5,310 nt of DNA, taken from contig JAFYQC010000109.1 of NCBI GenBank assembly GCA_017547265.1, positions 1 through 5,310 on the forward strand, read 5' to 3'. The position numbers and the translations under genes were made by a program. This stretch comes from Kiritimatiellia bacterium. GTDB taxonomy: Bacteria; Verrucomicrobiota; Kiritimatiellia; RFP12; UBA1067. Below are positions 1-5,310 of this stretch, piece by piece. How positions within the stretch are numbered: the stretch's first letter is position 1; each line of letters starts with the position of its first letter. The notes under the pieces were generated by a model, which saw only the letters and a program-made list of their open reading frames with translations, made no database searches and was not told where the DNA came from.

Positions 1-690
1 CGCCTTGTCCCAGCCGGTGAACTCCCAGCCTTCCTCCTCCGCTATGCTTGGCGCGACCGCGCCCTTGCCGCTTTCAACCAACTGCTCAAGATCGCCTCTC
101 GCCGCTCCTTTCGCCGGATCAACGACGAATTTGACCGTGTAATATACAGGATCCGGATCTGGATCGGGCGACGGCGAGCCTGAACCCGGATCCCAGTCCG
201 ACAGGATTTTCTCGACAGCCGTCATGAACTGATCCTGTAGCGTAGCCGACGACTTCGCGCCGTATGCCGTCATTTTCCCGCTTCTGCCGGAGAATTTCGC
301 GAGGACCTCCGCCCCTTTGGTGTTTTTCTTCCAATAGACGGCCATGTAGGGATAGAGGCCGGACGAGTTCTTCACGAATTTCTTGCAGTTGGCGCTGTCC
401 TTCGTCTTTTCGTAGGAGAACACCATCACAAGGTTCATCCGCGCCTGCCACGCCTTGAAGTCGGCATTATTCAAGGCATGTTCCATCTTCTCGCATTGCG
501 AGCAGCCTGGGTTTGCCCAGAACAAGATCATCGGGATGTTGTTGGCGTCGGCATAACTCTTGGATGCCGCAAAATTGCTGCACCACACGCCGCGTTCAAC
601 TTCTGCCTGTGAATGCATCGGATCATCTGCAAAGGACGCCGACACACCCAGTGCGACAGCCAGTGTAGCAAGAATGGACTTGATTTTCAT
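1..690 (-). CDS. Secreted thioredoxin-fold protein with InlB-type repeat (C-terminus off the window)
   Basis: The frame is open for all 230 codons to the left edge, so the 3' end is missing. ATG at 690 is preceded by AGGAG eight bases upstream and overlaps the previous stop as ATGA, which suggests translational coupling. Residues 1-21 form a signal peptide (Lys-rich start, hydrophobic core, likely cleavage after S-F-A). Residues about 35-165 look like a thioredoxin fold: a strand MILFW, then G62-C63-S64-Q65-C66 as the CxxC site, and Y113-P114 at the position of the cis-proline. Two further cysteines lie at 37 and 103. A P-D-P-D-P linker (173-181) leads to YYTVKFVVDP...GWEFTGWDKA (183-230), which resembles an InlB B-repeat (Listeria-Bacteroides repeat), a module of surface proteins. 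Inferred role: extracytoplasmic thiol/disulfide chemistry at the cell surface. The CSQC dipeptide does not tell oxidase from reductase, and the substrate is unknown. Confidence 0.85.
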   Translation of the reverse strand, partial: MKIKSILATLAVALGVSASFADDPMHSQAEVERGVWCSNFAASKSYADANNIPMILFWANPGCSQCEKMEHALNNADFKAWQARMNLVMVFSYEKTKDSANCKKFVKNSSGLYPYMAVYWKKNTKGAEVLAKFSGRSGKMTAYGAKSSATLQDQFMTAVEKILSDWDPGSGSPSPDPDPDPVYYTVKFVVDPAKGAARGDLEQLVESGKGAVAPSIAEEEGWEFTGWDKA

Positions 691-2522
691 TGTTTTGTCT
701 CCTGTTGGTTGAGTTTTAGTAGCTGTTTTGCCGAAGTCTGCCGTTGATTGACTTGCGCAAGATATCCAAAATGACCGAACGCCAGCGACAGCCAGTTGGG
801 GATATACTGTTCCACTCCAGCAAGAACCCTGACCCACGGCAGCCCTCTACGATAACCGTCGTCGCGATAGGACAGAAACTTTCCCGCCAGCCATAGCACA
901 TCGCTCGTATTCAGGAGCGCGGGCGGAACCGATGCCGGTCCGACCGAAGGCGAGAGGAACAGCAAACGTTTTGCCTTGCAGACGCGTGAAGCATCATCAG
1001 CATAGGCTTTCAGATAATCCGCCGCCGCACGGCCGGGAAGGATAAGGCATTCCACCTCCCGCGGGAGATCCGCCATATCATGGACATATCCCAGAGGAGG
1101 CATGTCCGCATTGTGGGCATACTGCCACAGAATATCGCGACCAGGGAAATCGTTCCAGCCACCAAGAACGGGGCAATCTTCCACAACCCAGACTTTCGGA
1201 GCCGCTCCATTAACTATTGCCGCCGCCCCACATGCCTTTACCGGAATCTGACGACCGCGATTCAACCAAACTCCGCACAAAGCGAATGCCGCGACAAGCA
1301 GAGAGGCGAACACTCCAGCCCCAATCACCGAAGCCTTCAGATTCTTCATGGCAAACAGGCTTCGGCCATGGCGCCATGCCGCCCAGACCATGCACCCGGC
1401 CGGAAGGTACCACAACGACAAATCCTTATAGACGGGATTGAAGAAGCCGGCAACGGCCAGCGACGACCATACCGCAAACGTCTGGCGATCTCCATCGCGC
1501 AAAGACCTTGCGGCCAAATGGAGCATCAGCGCCCAGAAAAACAAATATCCGAACCCGACGAACCACCCTAATTCCGCCATCGTCAGCAAATGCGTGCGAA
1601 TGACACGCTTGTCGTCCATCACATACCAGTTGAGACACGCTTTGCGTCCCGGAACCTCGCCTCCGCGCCAGCCGAACGGTGCATCAGCAAACATCCGCGC
1701 GGAGGCCAAGCCAACCTTCACGCGCCGGCTGTTGCCTGCGTCCACATATGAAAACGTTCCGGCGATGCGCTTCCACTGACCTGCCGACATCAGAACGGCA
1801 ACAGCAAGAACAATGCATGAGATTACGGTGATCAACCCACTGCGCGACAGCAATTTACGCCCGGACGGAGCCAACACAGCCAAGGAACCGACGGCCGTTG
1901 CAACAATCGCTCCGCGAGAACCAGAAAACGCCACAATCGCAATGCCGGCCAAAACACCTGTAACACCTACCACCTTACGCCACATGCCAGCACCAAAGCA
2001 CAGCGCACCAAACAGCAACGCCAATTCAGCCCCTAAAAGACCGGCGGAATTTGGATTCGCGTACCATAGGCGAAAACGGCGCTCCGAATTCCAGCTGTCG
2101 CCCAAGGATCCTTTCGCAGTCTGCCGCGCACGTTTCTTGGGCCACAGATTCTCAAGCTTGTCCTCGAATTTAGGAGAACCCTTTGCATAGACGTAATCTA
2201 CGCCATCCCTGGAATAGCCCAACAACTGCCCCTTATGGAACATACCCCCCGTTTGGCGCCCCTTGCCCCGATCCGGCAAGTCTGGCCAAATGCGGATGAC
2301 CTGCTTGTCGTTTTCGATAAACCCAACCCACGGACGTGGACCCGTCAAAACATCAGGATTCTCTGAACTTCGCTCAAAGAAGACCGAAGCTCCTTTAGCT
2401 GGCTTGAACGAATAGCCGCGGCAGTTGACCGGCACCATACGTGTGCACGAGGGTGCATTCGTAGTTCCCGGCGCAAATGATGCGCCGGTGAACAATGCCG
2501 CAGCTATCAAACCGAGAATCAC
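687..2522 (-). CDS. Wzy/WaaL/PglL-family (O-antigen ligase-like) membrane protein with extra C-terminal domain
   Basis: The protein has 611 residues. The GTG start overlaps the preceding stop as GTGA, and AAGGTG lies about 11 bases upstream. An N-terminal hydrophobic segment (1-17) is followed by about 140 polar residues, then membrane segments near 159-180, 182-200, 203-219, 227-248, 311-338, 347-365, 368-384 and 397-420. Wzy_C-type marks are visible: N156-P157-N158 before the first core helix, FSGSRGA at 199-205, R266...FADAPFGWRGG at 270-288, and H311-LLTMAELG. In this family, arginines and a histidine in the large extracytoplasmic loop act in transfer of undecaprenyl-diphosphate-linked glycans; R203, R286 and H311 are candidates. 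Residues 440-590 form a soluble domain resembling an alpha/beta-hydrolase fold (VWVVEDCPVLGGW; ECLILPGRAA; GVEQYIPNW) without GxSxG or a clear catalytic histidine. The usual five or so N-terminal helices are absent. Ligase, polymerase and protein glycosyltransferase cannot be told apart here. Confidence 0.72.
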   Translation of the reverse strand: MILGLIAAALFTGASFAPGTTNAPSCTRMVPVNCRGYSFKPAKGASVFFERSSENPDVLTGPRPWVGFIENDKQVIRIWPDLPDRGKGRQTGGMFHKGQLLGYSRDGVDYVYAKGSPKFEDKLENLWPKKRARQTAKGSLGDSWNSERRFRLWYANPNSAGLLGAELALLFGALCFGAGMWRKVVGVTGVLAGIAIVAFSGSRGAIVATAVGSLAVLAPSGRKLLSRSGLITVISCIVLAVAVLMSAGQWKRIAGTFSYVDAGNSRRVKVGLASARMFADAPFGWRGGEVPGRKACLNWYVMDDKRVIRTHLLTMAELGWFVGFGYLFFWALMLHLAARSLRDGDRQTFAVWSSLAVAGFFNPVYKDLSLWYLPAGCMVWAAWRHGRSLFAMKNLKASVIGAGVFASLLVAAFALCGVWLNRGRQIPVKACGAAAIVNGAAPKVWVVEDCPVLGGWNDFPGRDILWQYAHNADMPPLGYVHDMADLPREVECLILPGRAAADYLKAYADDASRVCKAKRLLFLSPSVGPASVPPALLNTSDVLWLAGKFLSYRDDGYRRGLPWVRVLAGVEQYIPNWLSLAFGHFGYLAQVNQRQTSAKQLLKLNQQETKQ

Positions 2523-3595
2523 GGATTCAAATCACCTTTCTTGATTACAAGTGGAGCCGACCCTTTGGCGAAAAGCTCGGCACCGCAGGGATACTCAACC
2601 TTTAGCTTCTTGCGCTGAGCATCCAATGTTGTGCGCACAAGATCGCGCTTCGCCTCTATTATCAACGTTTCGCGTGCCTCGTCTGGCGTCTCAACATCAT
2701 AGGAAATCGGCAATCTGAAGAAAATACGTGAGAATGTGTAGGTTTTTCTGTCTTCCGAACGCTCATCTATACGGATGATGGCGAGTCCGTTGTCAGATTC
2801 GATAGGCGGCGTGATCCCACCTACTTCCATCGTGGGAATCATGACGAGCAATTTAAGGTCATCCGCAATCTGATCAAGCGTAAAAGTGCCCCATTCGCTG
2901 CCGTCTTTGATATAGACATCTTCGCTGTAGTTTGTGGCAGCAACATCAAACGACATCTTGCCTTGGGCAATCTGCGACCAGACATTGGTCGCGCGCGCAT
3001 AGATAAGCGCATTGGTTTTCGCGACAATCTCGTTGCCGCGCACTATTGATTTGATTCTGTCTGAAACCATCTTGTCCGAAATGTCAATCGAGCCGGCAGA
3101 TATAATGGCATTTGTCACTGCAATATAGCGCGCATGCTCAAGAACGGATTGATCAACATACCACGAATTGCCGCCGAGCATGTACTTGAGGTCATCAACC
3201 GTGTGCCGCCTCTTGAGCTTCTTTGAATATACACCATATCTTTGAGAAAAATCACGGGTGCAATCCGCAAGCACATTGCTGGGGATGGATACGGAATTTT
3301 CTTCCGCATACGCCTTGACCGCCGCCGCGTTTATCAATCTGGGGATGGACTGATAGCAGTCCTGCACAAACGATTTGCGCTCACGCCGCCCGATACGCGT
3401 AGTGCGCGACTTGTTCATCTGCAGCGTCATATGCGCCCTGGCACTTCGAAGGATATGCGCCTTTGTGATATCCGTGCCATTTATGCGCATTACCACAGAT
3501 GTAGGAGGAAGTTCCTGAAACAACGGAACAGGGGCGGGCGAAGAATATCCCGCGTTCAAACAAATAAACCACGCTATAAGAAAAAGCTTCCTCAC
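2519..3595 (-). CDS. Exported parvulin/SurA-like protein, probably catalytically degenerate
   Basis: The protein has 358 residues. The GTG start at 3595 is the first possible start, because an in-frame TGA lies 12 bases before it. The ribosome site (GAGACGGGG) is weak. Residues 1-20 form a signal peptide, with C12 not in a lipobox. VVMRINGTDITKAHI (34-48) matches the opening strand-turn-helix of SurA/PrsA-type chaperones, followed by a helical region to about 190. Residues about 196-278 align by eye with a rotamase domain: I-A-Q-G-K-M-S-F-D-V-A-A, then YSED, a W-G-T-F turn, VGGITPPIESDNG and LAIIRIDER. The usual H-I-L strand at the domain start and the histidine of G-x-H-I-I are not present (NEIVAKTN and G-L-A-I-I instead), so isomerase activity is doubtful and a chaperone or holdase role is more likely. 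A charged helical tail (300-335) resembles the C-terminal part of SurA-like proteins. It heads the tightly overlapping three-gene unit. Confidence 0.75.
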   Translation of the reverse strand: MRKLFLIAWFICLNAGYSSPAPVPLFQELPPTSVVMRINGTDITKAHILRSARAHMTLQMNKSRTTRIGRRERKSFVQDCYQSIPRLINAAAVKAYAEENSVSIPSNVLADCTRDFSQRYGVYSKKLKRRHTVDDLKYMLGGNSWYVDQSVLEHARYIAVTNAIISAGSIDISDKMVSDRIKSIVRGNEIVAKTNALIYARATNVWSQIAQGKMSFDVAATNYSEDVYIKDGSEWGTFTLDQIADDLKLLVMIPTMEVGGITPPIESDNGLAIIRIDERSEDRKTYTFSRIFFRLPISYDVETPDEARETLIIEAKRDLVRTTLDAQRKKLKVEYPCGAELFAKGSAPLVIKKGDLNP

Positions 3596-3610
3596 TGCCC
3601 CGTCTCAATG

Positions 3611-3649
3611 TAAAATGGAGGGGGACGGTTACCCGTTTCCCCCCCATCC
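3611..3649 (-). terminator. G-rich hairpin between the Cys-rich protein gene and the three-gene unit
   Basis: Read on the minus strand, GGGGG-AA-ACGG, loop GTAA, CCGT-CCCCC form a stem of nine pairs with a two-base bulge (arms 3639-3643/3633-3636 and 3625-3628/3620-3624). It is followed by ATTTTAC. The T run is short, so partial termination, or an RNA-stability or processing element that favours the upstream gene, is as likely as a full terminator. The stem ends about 20 bases before the GTG of the next gene and could also limit ribosome access. Confidence 0.5.
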
Positions 3650-3665
3650 ACACATCTTTATGTGT
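3650..3665. repeat. 6-bp perfect inverted repeat after the Cys-rich protein gene
   Basis: ACACAT-CTTT-ATGTGT is a perfect 6-bp inverted repeat with a 4-base spacer. It lies 15 bases after the stop at 3681 and directly before the G-rich hairpin. It may stack with that hairpin to form a tandem 3'-end structure for the upstream mRNA. It has no T tract of its own. Confidence 0.45.
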
Positions 3666-3680
3666 ATCGAACTCCGATAA

Positions 3681-4463
3681 TCACTCCTCAATGACGACAT
3701 CGGTGCCCTCAATGTCAAGCGGAGCGCCCTTGAGCGAAGCAACGGCATCGGAGCCATCGCCGCCATTGGCGACATTCGCTATGACCTTCTTGGCAAGAGC
3801 CGTATCATAGGAGATCTTGATCGTGCCGTATGCAGCCGTGTACTCAAGCTGCTTGTCATCGCAGCAGCCCTCGTACGCGATCGGGTCGCACTCGACGCAA
3901 TTGTTGTTGTAATCGGCCGGGACGAGCTTGCCGGCGATTCCGCCGGTAAGGCTCTTCACGTACGCAGCGCACTCACCGCAGTTTCCGTTCTTGGCGACAA
4001 CAGTACCGAACGCACCATAGGCGAGCTCGCCAAAATCGTCACCATTGATCGCGCCGTACGCCTCGACCTTCTTGCTGTTCTTGGCCTTGCCGATAAAGCC
4101 GACGCCAATCGCGAAATCAGCGTCAATCGCGCCGTTTTCATCCCAGAGTGCAACGGTCTGGCCCTCAAAGTCCATCGTGCACACATCACAGCTGTCCAGA
4201 GGCATCCAGATGGCGCCGTTGATCTTCTTCGTACCCTGCTCGCGCCAGTAGGTGCAAGACGAGGTGCAATCAGACCTGTTGGCCTTCGTGCTGGATTTGA
4301 GCTTGGTCGTCTTGAGCGAAATCGCGATCTTGTGAGCCGTCGCTCCGCCCTCCACCAAGTCTACAGTACCGCATTCATCCTTGACCCTCATCGTTACGCA
4401 AGTATTTGCGTAAGAGCCGATAGCCATAGCCGCGACACTAGCCGCAATCATGAGCTTCTTCAT
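3681..4463 (-). CDS. Exported cysteine-rich protein with A-Y-G repeats, function unknown
   Basis: The protein has 260 residues. ATG at 4463 follows AAAAGGAGAG, with AGGAG 12 bases upstream. Residues 1-19 are a typical signal peptide (MKK, hydrophobic core, cleavage after S-Y-A). The mature part has 12 cysteines: C22, C31, C66xxxC70, and C92, C162 and C189 each opening a CxxC, plus adjacent C200-C201. This fits several disulfides or metal sites. Short A-Y-G motifs recur at 135, 148 and 211 (AYGAI, AYGAFGTV, AYGTIKISYD), each followed by a beta-like run, suggesting repeated small beta units. The C-terminus is acidic. Lysine is coded almost only by AAG, and the codon choice looks more selective than in the downstream genes. 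With the strong promoter this suggests high expression. I do not recognise a characterised family; similar exported proteins seem typical of Kiritimatiellota-like bacteria (recollection, not checked). A surface-layer or envelope component is possible. Confidence 0.8.
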   Translation of the reverse strand: MKKLMIAASVAAMAIGSYANTCVTMRVKDECGTVDLVEGGATAHKIAISLKTTKLKSSTKANRSDCTSSCTYWREQGTKKINGAIWMPLDSCDVCTMDFEGQTVALWDENGAIDADFAIGVGFIGKAKNSKKVEAYGAINGDDFGELAYGAFGTVVAKNGNCGECAAYVKSLTGGIAGKLVPADYNNNCVECDPIAYEGCCDDKQLEYTAAYGTIKISYDTALAKKVIANVANGGDGSDAVASLKGAPLDIEGTDVVIEE

Positions 4464-4762
4464 TTTTTCGTTTCTCTCCTTTTGGCCTTATTCTCTTAAA
4501 TCAGTGGATTCCCACTTCATCAAGAACCAGGGTACCACCCGGCTGATCCATTTATTCCGGCGGTATCTTGCCGACTCACTTTGTTGTACCCGCGTGAACA
4601 CGGTCGACACACATGTCATGCCATTCAGCAAGCATCGATGGTTTGAGTTTCGCATCTCCACCAACTGGCTTCCAAATGCCCACGCAGGTCAACTTTCATT
4701 GAGCCCGGTTTATCCTAGGCCCGGACACAATGTCCGAAACCCACCTGAACACTTGAAAACAG
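4464..4762 (-). ncRNA. Long structured 5' leader, or a small RNA, upstream of the Cys-rich protein gene
   Basis: If transcription starts about seven bases after the -10 box, the leader is about 300 nt. Visible hairpins in transcript order are: CGGACA-TTG-TGTCCG (4736-4722); CCGTG-TTCA-CGCGG (4603-4590); AGCC-GGGT with ACCC-T-GGTT, one bulge (4544-4525); and AGTGG-GAAT-CCACT (4516-4503). The start, TCAGGTGGGTT (4748-4738), can also pair with AATCCACTGA (4510-4501) near the end, which would close the whole element and compete with the last hairpin. The ribosome site and ATG lie just after. No known riboswitch class was recognised, and no terminator separates it from the gene. It could be a cis-regulatory leader, a processed small RNA, or merely an untranslated region with chance structure. 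Confidence 0.45.
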
Positions 4763-4767
4763 CGGGT

Positions 4768-4796
4768 ATTATCGCACATCCCGCCTTTGAGGTCAA
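4768..4796 (-). promoter_or_regulatory. Near-consensus sigma70-type promoter
   Basis: On the minus strand TTGACC (4796-4791) is separated by exactly 17 bases from GATAAT (4773-4768), each matching five of six consensus bases. Just upstream (about 4840-4806) lie A/T tracts resembling an UP element, and the bases after the -10 are GC-rich (ACCCGC), like the discriminator of growth-rate-controlled stable-RNA promoters. It would drive the leader and the Cys-rich protein gene, and by read-through the genes after it. Confidence 0.75.
4777..4796 (-). repeat. Promoter-overlapping copy of a near-repeated motif
   Basis: Minus-strand TTGACCTCAAAGGCGGGATG covers the -35 box and most of the spacer. A related block, TTGAC-GTCTG-AAAAGGCGGGAATG, lies about 133 bases upstream at 4933-4910. 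They share TTGAC, TC, AAAGGCGGGA and TG with small insertions. This may be a repeated regulator site or a decayed duplicate promoter. Confidence 0.35.
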
Positions 4797-4867
4797 GTGG
4801 GGCAAGAAAAAATAATGAAAATATTTTTATAACCATTAAACCCAGCATTAACAGGATTTTTTGAGCT

Positions 4868-4891
4868 AAATGTTTCTACATGGAAACATTT
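4868..4891. repeat. 9-bp perfect inverted repeat, operator-like
   Basis: AAATGTTTC-TACATG-GAAACATTT has perfect 9-base arms and a 6-base centre. Its centre is about 118 bases upstream of the predicted transcription start. It resembles a dimer-binding operator. In the plus direction it is followed by a short T run, but no plus-strand gene is present to terminate, and in the minus direction no T run follows. The inner arms TGTTTC/GAAACA equal those of parS, but the centre has six bases instead of four. Confidence 0.55.
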
Positions 4892-4909
4892 TTAAACGCA
4901 AATCACCTG

Positions 4910-4933
4910 CATTCCCGCCTTTTCAGACGTCAA
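4910..4933 (-). repeat. Upstream copy of the near-repeated motif
   Basis: Partner of the block at 4777-4796. It keeps TTGAC and AAAAGGCGGGAATG but has no good -10 box at 16-18 bases spacing, so it is unlikely to be an active sigma70 promoter itself. Confidence 0.35.
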
Positions 4934-5041
4934 ACAGGCAATCGAGATGACATTGTGCAGACTACCTAAAGCCGGACCGATCCACTTCGTTCTTATATAT
5001 GGCGGTTCACGCATCACACAGAATTGGGAGCGAATTTCAAA

Positions 5042-5310
5042 TTATTCAGAAGCTACGACCTTGGCACCAAGGGCTGTCAATCTCTTGGCAAGGGCTTTGT
5101 CGGCGGTCTCCACGGTAATGCGGGAGGTATCGAGGCCAAGGAGTTTGGCGGCATGTACATAGTCAAGTATTAGCCGGTCGGCCCTGTACGGACCTGTTCC
5201 TCCAGTATAGGTCACACGATACGGACCATTCCGATAGGAGTTCTCTTCAGGGCCGTCAAAGACAATCCAGACGAGAGTTGGTTGTTGATCGGTAGTCACC
5301 GATAAATGAC
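5042..5310 (-). CDS. Probable NYN/YacP-like nuclease domain, C-terminal part (5' end off the window)
   Basis: The frame is open to the right edge and ends at TAA (5044-5042), so at least 89 codons belong to it. A GTG at 5299 has no ribosome site, and the domain's start is missing, so the gene most likely begins outside. Numbering from that GTG: VWIVFDG (10-16), RVTYTGGTGPYRADRLILDYV (28-48) and ITVETADKALAKRLTALGAKVV (61-82) follow the pattern of YacP-type NYN domains (PIN-like fold), in which a strand ending in FDG, a T/R-A-D-x-x-I helix and a V-T-x-D-xx-L strand-helix carry acidic metal-binding residues. D15, D41 and D67 are candidates. Members are thought to act as RNA nucleases. The expected N-terminal D-G-x-N motif cannot be seen. 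It lies upstream of a separate promoter and is probably not in the same unit as the downstream genes. Confidence 0.6.
   Translation of the reverse strand, partial: HLSVTTDQQPTLVWIVFDGPEENSYRNGPYRVTYTGGTGPYRADRLILDYVHAAKLLGLDTSRITVETADKALAKRLTALGAKVVASE

Larger units (their letters stand above)
4797..5041. other. Non-coding upstream region, AT-rich near the promoter
   Basis: No frame here has a start, ribosome site and protein-like translation together. The part next to the promoter (4801-4900) is markedly AT-rich, with A and T tracts. It holds the 9-bp inverted repeat and the second copy of the promoter-like block, described separately. No clear terminator for the nuclease-like gene ending at 5042 is visible. 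Confidence 0.6.

Noticed and set aside
119..451. Minus-strand 110-codon frame inside the thioredoxin-fold gene
   Set aside because: It is an out-of-frame shadow: the signal peptide, CxxC site and InlB-like repeat all lie in the other frame, which is open from 690 to the edge.
1080..2190. Long plus-strand frames opposite the Wzy-family gene
   Set aside because: They are low-information, Pro/Arg/Ser-rich translations without ribosome sites, lying antisense to a gene with clear family motifs.
3660..3695. Weak promoter-like TTGAGG-17-GATACA at the end of the exported-protein gene
   Set aside because: Matches are only four and three of six bases, and the -35 lies in coding sequence; not strong enough to annotate.
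4503..4516. GTGG-GAAT-CCAC hairpin like those near right ends of some TnpB-type elements
   Set aside because: No transposase or TnpB fragment, left end or target duplication is visible, and such small hairpins arise easily by chance.
4525..4544. GGGTGGTACC resembling the T-box antiterminator core
   Set aside because: The rest of the T-box (specifier stem, ACCGCG side, terminator) is missing and the downstream gene is not amino-acid related; here it simply forms a short hairpin with its own ACCC.
4640..4700. GAAGCCAG and GACCTGC fragments recalling parts of the cobalamin riboswitch
   Set aside because: They occur in the wrong order and spacing, and the other conserved cobalamin boxes are absent.
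4450..4815. Plus-strand 121-codon frame across the leader and promoter
   Set aside because: It starts inside the opposite gene, lacks a ribosome site, reads through the promoter elements, and its translation shows no domain.

Overview
The window carries five protein-coding genes, all read from the minus strand, plus one long intergenic region. Composition and protein style suggest a bacterium of the Kiritimatiellota/Verrucomicrobiota type, possibly a gut or sediment lineage. The clues are moderate GC, a Cys-rich exported protein with recurring A-Y-G motifs, a secreted thioredoxin-fold protein joined through a Pro-Asp linker to an InlB-type repeat, and GTG starts. This placement is inferred from protein style and is not proven by any marker gene.

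Layout in the direction of transcription (right to left): (1) 5310-5042 is the C-terminal end of a probable NYN/YacP-like nuclease gene that begins outside the window. (2) 5041-4464 is a 578-base region without a convincing gene. It holds a 9-bp inverted repeat, a near-repeated block related to the promoter, an AT-rich stretch, a near-consensus sigma70 promoter (4796-4768) and, downstream of that promoter, about 300 nt of hairpin-rich leader. (3) 4463-3681 encodes a 260-residue exported protein with 12 cysteines. (4) 3680-3596 holds two hairpins, one of them terminator-like. (5) 3595-1 holds three genes joined by 4-base overlaps (GTGA and ATGA): an exported parvulin-like protein, a Wzy/WaaL/PglL-family membrane protein with an extra C-terminal domain, and a secreted thioredoxin-fold protein with an InlB-like repeat that runs off the left edge.

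The 4463-1 genes read as an envelope or secretion cluster: a likely abundant Cys-rich exported protein, followed at presumably lower level by a folding-helper homologue, a lipid-linked-glycan transferase homologue and a CxxC thioredoxin-fold protein. A shared role in maturing a surface protein (folding, disulfide chemistry, glycosylation) is a reasonable hypothesis from gene order and families, but nothing in the window shows it directly. The most unusual points are the strong promoter with a long structured leader, the parvulin that lacks the usual active-site histidines, and the Wzy-family protein that lacks the usual N-terminal membrane bundle and carries a hydrolase-like tail.
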